Shown piece by piece: positions 1 through 13,658 of a stretch of 64,000 nt of DNA. The notes under the pieces are model-generated. The model had not been told where the DNA came from, made no database searches, and saw only the letters and a list, made by a program, of their open reading frames with translations. Origin of the DNA: Takifugu bimaculatus (lineage: Eukaryota > Chordata > Actinopteri > Tetraodontiformes > Tetraodontidae); NCBI GenBank assembly GCA_004026145.2, contig CP034995.1, positions 1,478,726 through 1,542,725 on the forward strand. The letters are read 5' to 3'. The position numbers and the translations under genes were made by a program. Each line of letters begins with the position of its first letter. The first letter of the stretch is position 1.

Positions 1-546
1 AAGATATAAATATATTATATAAAGAGAAGCCTAAAGCCTGTAACGGCTCATTGAGGCAACAAAATTGGGGGTTTTGTAGGGGTATAAAAAGACACAAACA
101 TCATATGGTGTGAATGATTGTGGTGTGGTGTAAAAAAAATTAAATTAAAATAAAACAGTAAAATGGCGTTCATGTAGATTTGAAAAAGATAGAGCTAAGA
201 ATTTTGAGGAAACAAGGTGACAGTTGATCTTTTTTTTTAGAATTGGTTAAACACAGAGGGCGTAATCTCTGTTCTCATCATGTTCTCAGGAAGGCTCTTG
301 AAAGAAAAATAACCTAATCTGAAAACAAGACTGTCATCACAGCTTTATAAGAAAGATTGGTGTAGTGGAATATAGTTCTTTAAAGTTGAGTATCATCTGC
401 AAAGCAATGGAAATTAACTAAATGCCGTTAATCTTGCTCAGAAACAGCATGAACATATGAAAATGCTTGTATGGATGTTTAGTAGTGCAGTCAGGATTAA
501 GTGCGTGATCAGAAACACAAATCTGAGCTGGGGCAGTTGTACTCAC

Positions 547-3500
547 ACAGTCCACCAGCATCTTGCCCAGCTCTTTGGCTCCTAAGATGGACTTGGCAAA
601 TTCCAGAGGGTTGGAGGGCCGGAAAACATCCACAGAGGTCACCGCCACCTGGGGAGGTTTACCTGGAGATGAGCACAAGCACAAAGGGAGAATGGGGGGC
701 ATCATGATTCCACAATTTTACCCTCAATTTTAGACTCTTCGTTTTTTAAGTCTTATTTTTTTTCCATTTTTATGATTACCAGTACATTCATAAAAATGAA
801 ATGATGAGTTCAGGTTAAAAAAAGTACTCGTGCCCACCTGTACCGAGGGACACCACTACACCCAGCTTCTTGGTTTCCTTCTCCCGGCCCTATGAGACCG
901 TCGAGAATTTTAGAGAATAAAATGAAAAATAATTTGGAGGGGGAAAAAAAAAAAAGGGGATTTGAAAACACAAATTACAGAATTGAAAGCAAAATCCAGT
1001 TTGCATTTTACCAACCGCAGCTTTGAGGGCTTTATTATATTGGTGGATTTCTGACATAGCATCCAGTGTCGGGTTATTAGCCAGAAGCCCTCCATCCAAA
1101 AAGCGGCCCATTGGCCGGAAATAGGTTGGGGCGGCCCCACTGGAGCGAGCAGCTCGCCATACCAGTTGTTCTAGTGGAAATAAAAACAGATAGCATAAAG
1201 ATTTGGGATAAAAGTTTTAAAAAGTCATCAATAAAAGTCTCAGTATCTGCATGACCTCAAACACTTGGTCAAGATAGACTTCTTGCTGGAAAAAAAAAAA
1301 AAAAAAATCACATGAAAGTTAATTCTCTCATGTTTGCACAGGTCACATAACCAGCAGAGTACCCCTATGTTTGAAAAACAGTCACACAGACACACACCTT
1401 CATCAGCCACCTTCCTACGCTTTCTGGATGGGTCCTCTGTGTATCCTACAATCAACACATCCTCATCCTCCCATCCTGGAACAACAATGTGGCTGGTACT
1501 CAGACAACAGAGCAACTGGGCTTGCTCAGAAATGACTTTAAATACAAATGCAGATTTAGTTCTGATGATGTTTGACCTCTCTTTATCTCTGAATATAACA
1601 CCACAGAGGTCAAAAAGTGGCAGTAATGTATCCTGCAGTATCCCACCACCAGTGATGCAGAATCTACAGACATGCAGAACTGGCCTCGTGCGTTTAAGTA
1701 CCTTGTGGAATGGTGAGGGGTTTAAATGTGGCAGTAGTGGCATACGGGGCCTCTCTGTGGATGGAGGGAGGGTCATAATTCCTGAAGATGTGCAGCTCTC
1801 CTGGGTGTCTATCAGCCAGCACACTAGTTACCATCACCCTGTGAAAAAGGATAAGTGACAGCTTTACCCATCCAAAGTAGTAATGTCCATCCATCCATCC
1901 ATCCATCCATCCATCCATCCATCCATCCATCCATCCATCCTCCCTCTACCGCTTATCCGGGGTCGGGTCACGGGGGCAGCAGCCTAAGAAGAGAAGCCCA
2001 GACTTCCCTCTCCCCAGCTACTTCTTCCAGCTCATCCGGGGGGATCCCCAGGCGTTCCCAGGCCAGTCGAGAGACATAGTCTCTACAACGTGTCCTGGGT
2101 CTTCCCGGGGATCTCCTACCGGAGGGACATGCCCTGAACACCTCACGAGGGAGGCGCCCAGGGGGCATCCTAACTAGGTGCCCAAGCCACCTCATCTGGC
2201 TCCTCTCAACGCGGAGGAGCAGCGGCTCTACTCAGAGCTCCTCCCGGATGGCAGAGCTTCTCACCCTATCTCTAAGGGAGAGCCCAGCCACCCTACGGAG
2301 GAAGCTCATTTCGGCCGCTTGTACCCAGTGATCTTGTTCTTTTGGTAATTACCCAAAGCTCATGACCATAGGCTGAGGGTAGGAACGAAGATCGACCGGT
2401 AAATTGAGAGCTTCGCCTTTTGGCTCAGCTCTCTCTTCACCACTGCGGATCGGTGCGGCGTCCGCAGTAATCCGCCTGTCGATCTCCTGCTCCATTCTTC
2501 CTTCACTCGTGAACAAGACCCCGAGGTACTTGAACTCCTCCACTTGGGGCAGGATCTCCTCCTTGACCCGGAGAAGGCACTCCACCTTTTTCCGGGTGAG
2601 AACCATGGCCTCGGATCTGGAGGTGCTGATTTTCATCCCAGCTGCTTCACATGCGGTGGCGAACCGATCCAGTGATCGTTGGAGGTCACGGCCCGATGAC
2701 GCTAACAGGACCACATCATCTGCAAAGAGCAGAGACCCGATCCTGAGGCCACCAAACCGGATCCCCCTCAACACCACGACTGCACCTAGAAATTCTGTCC
2801 ATAAAAGTTATGAACAGAATTGGCGACAAAGGGCAGCCCTGGTGGAGACCAACCCTCACCGGAAACGAGTTCGACTTACTGCCAGCAATGCGGACCAAAC
2901 TCTGACACCGATCGTACAGGGAGCGGACGGCCCGTATCATGAAGCCTGACACCTCATACTCTCGGAGGACCCCCCACAGGACATCCCCGAGGGACACGGT
3001 CGAATGCCTTCTCCAAGTCCACAAACACATGTGGACTGGTTGGGCAAACTCCCATGCACCCTCAAAGACCCTGCTGTGGGTGTAGAGCTGGTCCACTGTT
3101 CCACGCCCAGGACGAAAACCACATTGCTCCTCCTGAATCCGAGGTTCGACTACCCGGCGGACCCTCCTCTCCAGTACCCCTGAATAGACCTTACCAGGGA
3201 GGCTGAGGAGTGTGATCCCTCTAAAGTTGGAACACACCCTCCGGTCCCCCTTCTTAAAAAGAGGGACTACCACCCCGGTCTGCCAATCCAGCGGCACCGC
3301 CCCCGATGTCCACAGCGATGTTGCAGAGTCGAGTCAACCACGACAGCCCTACAACATCCAGAGCCTTAAGGAACTCTGGGCGGATCTCATCCACCCCCAG
3401 GGCCTTGCCACCGAGGAGTTTGGGGCCTTGCCACCAACTTCAGCCCCGGAGATATGAGAGCATATCCCCAGGTCCCCAGGCCCTGCTTCCTCATTGGAAG

Positions 3501-6500
3501 GCGCGTTGGTGGGATTGAGGAGGTCCTCGAAGTATTCCTTCCACCGATCCACAACATCCCGAGTTGAGGTCAGCAGCACACCATCACCACTATACACAGT
3601 GTTGACAGTGCACTGCTTCCCCTTCCTCAGACACCGGATGGTGGACCAGAACCTTTTTGAGGCCGTCCGAAAGTCGTTCTCCATGGCCTCACCGAACTCT
3701 TCCCATGCCCGGGTCTTTGCCTCGGCAACAGCCGTAGCTGCACTCCGCTTGGCGTGCCGGTACCTATCTGCTGCCTCAGGAGTCCCACAGGCCAGTAAGG
3801 CCCGATACGACTCCTTCTTCAGCCTGACGGCATCCCTCACCGCTGGTGTCCACCAGCAGGTTTGGGCATTGCCACCACGACAGGCACCAACCACCTTGCG
3901 GCCACAGCACAGTCAGCCGCCTCAACAATGGAGGCACGGATCATGGTCCACTCGGACTCAATGTCCCCCGCCTCCCCCGGGACATGGTCAAAGCTCTCCC
4001 GGAGGCGTGAGTTGAAGCTCCTTCTGACGGAAGACTCTGCCAGGCGTTCCCAGCAGACCCTCACAATACGTTTGGGTCGGCCAGGTCTGTCCGGCATCCT
4101 TCCCCACCATCGGAGCCAACTCACCACCAGGTGGTGATCAGTTGACAGCTCCGCCCCTCTCTCCAGAACATGCGGCCGCAAATCGGATGACACGACCACA
4201 AAGTCGATCATCGATCTGCGGCCTAAGGCGTCCTGGTGCCAAGTACACATGTGGACGCCTTTATGCCTGAACAAGGTGTTTGTTATGGACAATCTGAGAC
4301 GGGCACAGAAGTCCAATAACAAAACACCATTCGGGTTCAGATCGGGGGGCCGTTCTTCCCAATCACACCTCTCCAGGTCACACTGTTGTTGCCAACGTGA
4401 GCATTGAAGTCACCCAGGAGGACGAGGGAGCCCCCAGAAGGAGCAGTCTCCAGCACTCCCTCTAAGGACTCCAAAAAGAGTGGATAACAGTCAGGATCCG
4501 TCCCCCCACCCGAAGGCGAAGGGAGGCTACCCTCTCATCCACTGGGGTAAACGCCAATATACAGGCACTGAGCTGGGGAGCAACGAGAATTGCCACCCCT
4601 GTCTGTCGCCAGAGTGGTAGAGAGTCCAACCCCTCTCGAGAAGACTGGTTCCAGAGCCCTTGCTGTGCGTCGAGGTGAGGCCGACTATGTCTAGTCGGAA
4701 CTTCTCAACCTCGCGCACCAGCTCAGGCTCCTTTCCCACTAGAGAGGTGACATTCCATGTCCCTAGAGCCAGTTTATGCAGCCGGGGATCAGAGAAGTGC
4801 CAAGGTGATTTCCTCAAGGTCCCTGCCTTCGGCCGCAGCCTATTACACAATGCACCCGACCCCCTTGGCCCCTCCTGCAGGTGGTGAGCCCACGGGAAGG
4901 GCAGAGGTCCAAAGCAGTAATGTAGGCAAAATATGTGCTAATGAAAAAAGTTCAGGTGACTTGTTGACCAATAATGCCCAATTTTACAGCAGTACTTATA
5001 AATGCTCATAAGTACTAAGAAATAGGTGATAATATAACAGTCTACAGTCTTCTCTATGAAAACCAGCCACAAAAAACCAAAACAAAACAGGACACTTCTG
5101 GCTTCCACAGGTAAGTGCCATGACAGCCCTTGAGGATTTTATGGTAAATCTCTGCAGTCCATTTAGTTTCTTTCTGAATGTCAGTAGTTACCTGGGGTAT
5201 TGAACATCTGCCATCTTGGTGTCTTCTCCAAACTCTTTCTTTAGAAATTCCTCCAGTGGTGCAGATTCATAAGGCCGTGACCCTTTAAAAACTTGCTCCT
5301 TCATTCTAAAGTACAAGCAGCGCAGGTACTCCATGGACTTACCTACAAACACAAGAACTTCTGTTTCTGCTGCCACATTGGCCAAGAGATTGGCAAGACC
5401 TTACCGAAAACAAACCACTCACCACATATGAAGTACCACCACATCATCTCGCTATATATTGTTAAATGTGAAACCAAAACAGGGAAACACACACTCACCG
5501 TGGATAATAGCAAGAGCCAGGATGCCCCCTGTGCTAGTGCCAGCCACCCAGTCAAAGAGCTCTCTGATAGGCCGACCGGCCTCTTTCTCTAAAGCAATCA
5601 ACATCTGGATTAACACCAGGCCTTTAATGCCTCCACCATCCAGACACAGGAGCCTGTCCATCCTGCAGAGCAGAGTTCAGTTTTAAACACCTTACCCCTG
5701 AGTTCCCTACCTACATTAGTAACTCACCGGTCTGTCTCTGGTTTGCAGCCATCCACTTGATAGAAGCCTGTGCTCATTGCAGCGATTGCAGCTCCCATAT
5801 GTACCATGTCCTCGAACCCTGTCATCCAATACAAGGAGAGGAAGGGGCCAGTTGCATAGAAAAATAAAAACATTAAGCAGAAACAATGTGAAACCTATCA
5901 ATCTTTGAGCACTCAGACTTATTGCACCCAGTTTCTAACAGAAACACACAGATGGGGTGTGGGACAAGGGCAATAGTGCCGTTATTCATCCGGTATTGTA
6001 ACATCAACCATTGTATCTTTATATCATATTGCAGTTGTGGTTCCTCTAGTTGTACCATCTGCATTATATTGTAATTATGTAATTTGGATAATGAGATGGA
6101 AAAAATGGCTGAAAGAGCAGTACAGGTCGAGCACAGGGATGAATAGTGGTGTTACCTATGCCCGCCGGTTTGAAGTTGGGGGGAGGACTGTTGAGGGAGG
6201 GTGGCCGGCATCGCTGGACTCCTACACTACACAGCATGTCCAGCAGTATCTTTCTGTTAGGGCCTAAATATTAACACAAAACACACAAGCAAAACATTCA
6301 CATGTTAAACATGCACATAAGCACAAACCACCACAGCAACATCAGGGGGAATAGGAAAGGAAAGCCCAAACACCAAACAAGTTAGCAATTATGCAGTTTA
6401 AATTAAACTGCTTTTGGTTGTAAGCATCAAGCAAGCAGTTTCAATCAACTCAATAAACAAACTATATTATTAATTCAGTAATGTCATCTACAAACAACAC

Positions 6501-8972
6501 ACAATCCGTTTTTAGTTGGCCTCTGTGCAAGATATTTTCAAGAAACACGGCAGCCAAACAAGACGACAGATACCAAGTGAAGCTCAAGGTGCTGAATATA
6601 ATGAGTGCTTTACTGCCCCCTACTGTCGGATATGTGGCCATTGCAATTAAGAATGAACATATTACTGCATTATATTGCCTCTCTAAGTTTGTGTTGGGTA
6701 GATGAAGGGGCTGTAAAACACTGCTCATGTATGTAACTTGTGGCAATATGCAAACATGTATTTAAAGGAGATGACATAATTATATGGACTTGCAAAGTCA
6801 AGCAGTTAAATGTCCATAAGCAACTGCTTTCAACTCTCCTCAGTCCCGTTTCCTCAACAATTTACCTTTGCTGGTGCGGGCGGCGATAAGTCCAGGTGTT
6901 TCTCCAAAGTCGTTGTGGATCTCCACATCAGCACCAAACACAATTAGAGCTTTGATCAACTCTATTTGGTCCAGCTAATGAACAAAGTATAATGTCGTTA
7001 TTTACATATATCTATAACATATATCTGCAGCACATTTGTCATAGTTTTGACATTCGTGCCAAGTTCAGTTTTATGTTGTTACCTTCATAGCAAGGTGCAG
7101 GGCTGTGTTTCCATCTTGTCCCTTCAGGTTGGCGTTCACTCCGTGGGTGAGCAGCACCATGGCCGCCTCAAAACGGCCCTTCTTGGTCATAATGTGAAGA
7201 GGGCTTTCCCCAGTTTTACTGAGGTAGTTGACTTTGCAGCCATGCTCCAGCAGCAAGCGACACATCTGGATTATATTTATTACACCAGAAGTTATTTTAA
7301 CATTGCTGGTTCCTTTCAAATAAGAATGGCATGCTTTAATTTTTCAGTTAACAGGAGGTAGATATATTATTCAACATAGAATTATATTACAAAACATAAA
7401 AGGGAAGATAGTGCACCTCAGCAGTTTTTGCCCAGTGCAGAGGTGTTCCTCCATATATACAGTCCTCAGCATGGAGCTGGCCTGGGTCTGCTTTAAGAAC
7501 TTCCTCTACACAGCTGACAGGCAAACACAGAAGATACAATTACCACTGACAGTATAATCTGAAGCAAACGACTTGCACGTTGATGAATATGTTAACTTAA
7601 GCACTTTCAGTGCCTGCATATTGCAGGCTTTACTCTGGTAATGGGATAAATCATCACGCTCATCTCAGCTCTCACTCACCACTTCTCGCTGTACTTCATA
7701 GCACTGTGAATAGGGTAGCCAGCACCACCAATGATATCACACTTGGCACCACCCCCCAGCAAAGCTTTGACAGACTCAATGCGCCCCAAGCGACAGGCCA
7801 CATGTAATGGCGTCTCCCCGTCTTTGTTCAGCTCATTCACCCCAGAGCACATACGTAAGCACATGACCTAAATGAGGACAGGATGAAGGGATGGTGAGTT
7901 GCTGAGATCTAAAGATGATTTGTAGGATACAAAAACTTTGGCAGGAGCACAATTTAACATAAAGTGGACAAAAAAGTCAGACTTCATTCCTGCTGCACCT
8001 GGATGATGGCAGGAGAATCGTGTTTGGCGGCGAAGTGCATGGGGGTCTCTCCATTGTGGTTTTTGATGTCCGTCAGAGCCTGGCTCTCCTCCAGCAGCTC
8101 TTTCACACACACAGGGTCCCCATGCGCACATGCCAGGTGCAGGGGCGTCTGACCTGATGCGTCCCGAGAATTGATCTGACTGCAGCAGAGGAACAGGTCA
8201 CCACTTACTAAATCCATACACAGCTGCTTATTTTACCCATTTCCGCAAATTGTGATCAATTTGAAATCGTGACATTCAGGATTTCTTTACAGGATTGCGT
8301 CCTACCTCTGAATGTAGTTATGTTTAAGGCACTCTCTGAGGCCTGTGTCAACTGCAATGTGGGCAGAACTCCAGTCTGGGTGGTTGCGGATGCAGTCCAC
8401 AATTGGCTGGGTGGTCTCAACCTTCAGGGAAAGCGTCTCATAGAAGGGCCGAAGTTTGAGGGCATAATGAGGGAACCAGTTCATGGCATCCTCCTCTGAT
8501 GCCACCTGAAACAACCTGTGGGATAAATAGAGAGGTTACGTTTGTTTTGTAGCACTTTGAGAGGTTTTTGTTTAAATATAAAGAGTGTTACAGATAAAAA
8601 TGATTGTTATTCTGAACTTTTATAATCAAAAAGGAAAATCTTATAGGCTGCTATCTTATGGCCCGCTAGACTGATCACTAATAGCACAACTAAATGGTTC
8701 AGGATTTAACTAAACTGCTCTTTTGGTCTCCCGTGACCATAACCAAGCAATACTGACCTCAATGTGGCGGTAGGCATTTCAGGGCACATTAGAAGACAGT
8801 CCCATGAGCGGCACTGTGTGTTTTTGTACAGCATCATCCGTCCTTCCTCTCTGAGCTTGATTTTTCCTCCTCCAGCGTAGTCTGACATCGACACATCCCT
8901 GACCCGGTAAGGGTTTGCAAAGAGGTTTGACACGGAGGAAACTGTGTCCAGAAGCTTTCCAAAAAACTGCAT
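547..8972 (-). CDS. pla2g6: Calcium-independent phospholipase A2 beta (group VI PLA2), 3' end outside the window
   Basis: Hydrolyses the sn-2 acyl chain of phospholipids in membrane remodelling and mitochondrial lipid repair. Fifteen coding exons join in frame to about 719 codons: 8758-8972, 8306-8515, 7999-8179, 7680-7867, 7417-7513, 7083-7265, 6866-6974, 6156-6263, 5728-5818, 5499-5662, 5192-5342, 1702-1838, 1016-1170, 838-889, 547-662. The start is the ATG opening [18 protein letters not shown], which matches the family N-terminus. Exons 3-7 encode ankyrin repeats (for example [14 protein letters not shown] and [10 protein letters not shown]). Exon 10 holds the nucleotide-binding-like [10 protein letters not shown] and the lipase motif GTSTGG with the nucleophile Ser near residue 504. 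Exon 13 holds the dyad Asp in [11 protein letters not shown] near residue 637. The last ~70 residues of the usual ~750-800 are off the left edge. The exon 13 donor (GTTGGT) is weak and could be off by 4 bases. No frame breaks were seen. The intron between exons 11 and 12 holds Rex3; the other introns show nothing notable. Confidence 0.97.
1887..4907 (-). mobile_element. Rex3 non-LTR retrotransposon (RTE clade), near full length, decayed
   Basis: Lies in the pla2g6 intron between exons 11 and 12, same orientation as the gene. Read on the minus strand it begins near an endonuclease start ([19 protein letters not shown]) at about 4775. It continues through reverse transcriptase blocks ([54 protein letters not shown]) to the C-terminal [15 protein letters not shown]. 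It ends in GATG repeats (1887-1940), the known Rex3 3' tail. The ORF is split over several frames (4850-4527, 4322-3837, 3894-3349, 3297-2716, 2777-2349, 2195-1968), so this copy is not autonomous. A 16-base target-site duplication with one mismatch flanks it (1871-1886 and 4908-4923), so both ends are defined and there is little 5' truncation. Confidence 0.93.
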
Positions 8973-10047
8973 AGTTGCTTGCCACATGACACAAGGAGAG
9001 ATAACGTTACAAAGAGTCTATATGATATCCTGGTGACACTAGCAAGCCTGTGGGATTTACTTTCAAGACTAATTAATGATTTACATTCCAGCAGGTCACA
9101 CCGGACCAATAAGGAGTGTGTGGTTGTTGAATGTACACAAAGAATACAGCAGGAAGTGTTAGAGTAATAACATGTTACGAGGAAACCGTGATTTCATGAG
9201 GTCACAACTCCAATTTTATAAAGTGTTCGAAGATCTTGCCGATATATAGACCCTATTTACAAGGCTCCACTCAGGCTAGTCATGAGATTTAAGATTTGGG
9301 TTTTTTTTTTAGTTCATCTAAATGAATTTGGCACGCTTTCGAAACTGAAAGCCGAAGGAGGCAACTTACGGGTCTAATTAATGTTACAGACTAATTGTTA
9401 GTTAATCATCTATGTCACTATGTGCAAAGTTTAGCTTATCGCATTAGCGTGTTAAGTCTTGTCGGGTTGGCCTTGTTATTCATTGCTTACCTGCTAGCTC
9501 ACCGGGGCTTATGCTGACTTCTGATGGGGACGTCAACAAATTTTGCACCGCAACCAAACGTGTTTAAAAATCATGACTGACGTGCACTCGTCCAATCACA
9601 GTTCAGAGCGAGCCACCACCAATAAGAGGGCGGTCTTCAATGTTGGCGACAAACCGCCATGAAGTTACCTTTTCCTCCTCATGGTACATTTAATAATATT
9701 GCAGAATATTTAACAGCACAGAGAATGAAAACAAAATTAATCACTCAGAGATTCTAAGATTTCCAATCGCTGTAGGTTTTGCAAATTCCTGCGGGTGTTA
9801 TTGTAACACAGAAAGCAAACGTATCTACACTAAACGTATCTACACTCCAAAGTTTTAACAAACTACACATAAAATAATGAACATTAACAAATACTTCGCG
9901 AACTTGATAGGTTTTTATTATATCTGGAGGGAGCCGAATAATCTGTTGTCATCAAAACAGAAGCGCGCGGATCTTCGCATCCTCGTGAGTGTCCTTTTTC
10001 GTTGCCTGGAGACTGACATTGACCACGTGACACACACTCCCTCACTC

Positions 10048-10096
<49 letters not shown>

Positions 10097-10182
10097 TTGG
10101 CTGTGGTCGGCCTGAGCAGACAGCAGTGCTTGACGTTTGGAGGGAGGAAAACAGAGACAGGTAGCTCACTTTCGGTCCACGT
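8973..10182. promoter_or_regulatory. Head-to-head promoter interval between pla2g6 and cbx6
   Basis: The start codons of pla2g6 (minus) and cbx6 (plus) face away from each other across 1.2 kb. The interval holds CCAAT boxes near 9591 and 9620, a GC-rich block near 9600-9660 and a TG microsatellite at 10051-10095. A 14-base direct repeat (AACGTATCTACACT) occurs twice at about 9820-9846. The pla2g6 reading frame has a likely acceptor a few bases before its ATG, so at least one noncoding 5' exon should lie here. Whether one bidirectional promoter or two separate promoters drive the genes cannot be told from sequence. Confidence 0.55.
10051..10095. repeat. (TG)n microsatellite
   Basis: About 22 uninterrupted TG units, roughly 90 bases upstream of the cbx6 start codon, probably in its 5' UTR or core promoter. 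Length polymorphism here could affect cbx6 expression; this is inference. Confidence 0.97.
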
Positions 10183-13100
10183 ATGATGGAGCTCTCGGCG
10201 GCGGGGGATCGCATTTTCGCCGCGGAAGCCATACTGAAACGTCGCGTTCGCAAGGTGAGGTCAAGCCTTCCCGCGCGTTTGGGCTCCCTGCAGATGTTGG
10301 CCGCCGCGGGTCGGCGCTGGTCCGGTTCCATAGGCACGGGGCTCGTGCCTATATAATGCTGGGGAGGCCTCGCGGCTGGCGGTGCCTTTACTCTGTTAGC
10401 CACAGCTAACTGTAAGCTAACTCTTGCTGCTAAATCCCACAGCTTCGTATTTTCTGCTAATAAAACCAGTTACACAAAGAAGGTTAGCCACAGATGAGGC
10501 CGATGGGGTGAGAGCCGAGCTGTGAAATGGAGGGAGCAGATTTCTTTTGCCAGCTAATGGTAGCTAAAGCTATACGGCCACACTGCATTTCACTGCATAT
10601 GGAGGAGGTAGCACCCACATATAAGGGTGGCTGACATCTAGTTTGTACTGTTTGTAAGTAATGACGCTCCGTTACTGGCAATTAGAAGTAAATGTCCAGA
10701 AGAAATGTCGGAGAATTAATTTAATCATCTTCTTATCAGTATAGTATGGCACAAGTAGTTGAAATGGTCCCATAAATCTGCAGGCCTCCACTTTTGAAGT
10801 ACTTGCAAGAAGGTCATAGTTATAAATCTCGCCGGCACATATGACAAGGCGATTGGTGTTTTGCATGGATGCATCAATTGATGCTGTTTTATTTTACTTT
10901 TTAAATTCTAATTAGTTTACAAACTACAGGTATCAAGTATTACGTCTTCACAAACCTTTAATGACATCACATATGACATTTCCAGAGTGATATAGAACAT
11001 GACACACGCTCATCATGCTTGCTGGAAATTAAAAGTGTGGTGGAAAGAGACTTTTGCTTATATGGAAATGCCAGCAAACTCACGAGGCCACAAAACAAAA
11101 GTTGGGAGGTAAATGACTACCAGGTGTATTTAAGGAATTCTTTAAAGGTCTTTTGAATATGATGCAAGTGGATTTGGTTATCCGCCATTTTCTTATGCCT
11201 TGCAGGGACAACTTGAATATCTGGTAAAATGGAAAGGATGGGCGATGAAGTGAGTGCATCCGAGTAAACTCACCGATTTTCACAGTTCTAACTTTTCTTG
11301 TGTGTTTGAAAAGCATGATTATGTCATATTTCTGCATTCTTCTTTAGGCACAGCACATGGGAGCCAGAAGAAAATATTCTGGATGACAGGCTGATACTGG
11401 GCTTTGAGAAGAAGTGAGTTGAGCTTGCCAGATTGCAGCCACCATGTTTACACTTGAACTCTTGGTTTGCACATTGTGCCTCTACTGTCAATGACTGGCA
11501 CTTAAGATCTTATCTTGTTGTCTTCATGACCCCATATAGCCTCATTGTCAGTGCATGTAATGGATTTTACAGAACCTATTAAGTGTCTTTATATACATCT
11601 AGAAACCATTTACTGCACACAAGTAGACAGTAAACTAATATGTGCATCGTTAAACACAAATTATAAAAGATTTAGCAAATGAAATTTAAAATGAACACAT
11701 AAAGGCAGAAACTCTGGTTCTTTAGACACATACTGATCTACATGCACTCTGCCAGATTTCCTCATCATTTTTGGAGTAATTTGCAATGTTTCTCCTTCTG
11801 GTGTTCCAAGTTTTGACTGTTTTGCCTTTGAGATCTTTGCTGTTTTAACTTCCTTTTCCTGTCTGCAGGGAACGTGAAAGAGAACTGCATGGACCGAAGA
11901 AACGGGGGCCGAAACCAAAAAACATTGCTGCAAAGGTATTATATTTATACTGTATAAATAGTATGTCCCTTTAAACTTTTTCTTCAATCTCTCATTTATA
12001 ATTTCTGCAACTTAATACATGCACATGACCAGAAATCCATGTTTACCTCTCTGCATTTTCACACACTTTGGATGCACCCACAGTTCAGAACACTGATTGC
12101 AGACAGACAATGTTGCTCTTTGCTCTGGTCTCCTGTTTCTGCTTTTCTTTTCCTCATTGTGAGCAGAGACCAGGAGCTTTAAATACATTGCCCAGTCAAT
12201 GTTGATTTCATTTGCAACCTCTGTTCTGCAGCATTTGGGTATATGATTTCCTTCCAAAATAGACATCTCCCACTGGTAACTCACCTGCCAAAATCAGGTA
12301 TTATTGCGTAGAAAACATAGTAATCCATAAAGTGTACTGATGACAAGTCACGAGCTGATGTTTTTATCGCTGGTGCATCATCCCCACTCAAATGTTTAAA
12401 CTTTAAATCCTTTTTTAAATAGTCTGTCATGTTTTATCACCCACAGGGTCGTGGTCAGAAAGGAGAGACCAGCAGCCGGAACTCAAACGCCCGCCAGACT
12501 GCATCTCGCTCTGCTCCGTCCACCTCTAACAGAGCAACTCCTTCCTCATCTGCCTCGCCTCAGCATTTACCGTCTCCCTCGTCCTCGGCCTTTGCGCCCT
12601 CTGCGAAACTCAATTCCCATGCAGCCACCCACAAGCTGAAGAAAGACATTCACCGTTGCCATCGGATGTCTCGACGTCCTCTGCCGCGCTCGGATCCCAT
12701 GGCGGGCTCCTTCTCTACCCCAGGTGGCCTCCCCTCTCGCCTGCATGTCTCCCCGTTCTCAGAGACTGTTCGCATCCTCAACCGTAGAGTTAAACCGCGG
12801 GAGGTGAAGAGAGGTCGAATCATCCTCAACCTGAAGGTCATTGATAAGGCAGGCCGAGGCGGGTCAAGTGTAGGCAGCAGGAACACAGCAGCAGGGCGCC
12901 AGAACATCCCATCCCGTAATCGCATCATTGGAAAGAAGGGAGAGGTACCCTATAGACCTTTTCAGCCTCCCCTAAAGATGCTGGGCTTTCCAATGTATGG
13001 GAAGCCATTTGGGCTCCAGTACGGCGGTCCTTTGGCCTTTCACTCCTCTCCAGCCACCTGTTCCACCACAGCCACCAGAGACACCGATTCCGCTTCCACC

Positions 13101-13658
13101 CAGTACCAGATCCCTCCATCTCCTTCCAGTTCCTGTAGCTCCGAGGGAAAATGTCCCACCAGTACTTCAGCAGCTCAGCCTCAGCCCAGCGAGTGTCCCA
13201 AATCCAGTACGCCTCACGCAGAGACCCAGAAGGGTCAGAACGCCGAGCCGCCTGCTCCTGCCCCGCCCGCCGATCCAGCATCGGCCTCCCTCCCCTCGTC
13301 ACCGTCCTCCTCCTTAGATGGGGAAAAGGAGTGTGTCCTGGACTGTTCCCCACCCCCACAGGAATGCAGGAAAAATCCTCACCAATTCAGAGCAAAGCAT
13401 CAGCCGACAGGTAACCCTGGGGACCACACCTCCCCCCCAGCGGAATCCAAAAGGGTGCCAGCTGAAGGAGACCCCGACTGGCACCCTGAAATGGCACCGA
13501 GCTGCAAGGACGTGGTGGTCACAGATGTCACCACCAATCTGGTCACCGTCACCATAAAAGAGTTCCCATCCCACGCCTCGCCCTCTGCTGGCCCGGAAGA
13601 CCCCTCCACCCCGCCCCCCAGTGCTTCTGTTGATAGCCCCTCTCCACCCAAGCCATAG
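10183..13658 (+). CDS. cbx6: Chromobox protein 6 (Polycomb PRC1 subunit)
   Basis: Nuclear reader of H3K27-methylated chromatin within canonical PRC1. Five coding exons: 10183-10254, 11206-11249, 11348-11413, 11869-11935, 12447-13658, giving about 485 residues from the second of two tandem ATGs (10186). That start gives MELSAAGDRIFAAEAILKRR, the family N-terminus. The chromodomain spans about residues 9-60 (EYLVKWKGWAMKHSTWEPEENIL, split over exons 2-3, with the aromatic cage residues). An AT-hook-like KKRGPKPKN follows. The last exon has HKLKKDIHRCHRMSRRPLPR, VSPFSETVRILNRRVKPRE and IILNLKVIDK, which are CBX6-type blocks. It ends with the C-terminal Polycomb box (VVVTDVTTNLVTVTIKEF) that binds RING1. 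It is longer than human CBX6 (412 aa) because of Ser/Pro-rich linkers. Neighbours match the human order CBX6-NPTXR-DNAL4. Confidence 0.95.

Noticed and set aside
1334..1858. 174-codon plus-strand ORF overlapping pla2g6 exon 12
   Set aside because: Antisense shadow of a real exon plus intron; no recognisable family and no splice context.
1886..1940. CCAT array as a CRISPR or independent satellite
   Set aside because: No spacers; it is the GATG tail of Rex3 on the minus strand, adjoining its target duplication.
10349..10356. TATATAA-like box
   Set aside because: Lies downstream of the cbx6 start codon in intron 1, so it is not the cbx6 core promoter.
9918..10403. 161-codon minus-strand ORF across the cbx6 first exon
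   Set aside because: Driven by the TG repeat and the complement of the GC-rich chromodomain exon.
12925..13359. 144-codon minus ORF in the cbx6 last exon
   Set aside because: Antisense of a GC- and Pro/Ser-rich coding exon.
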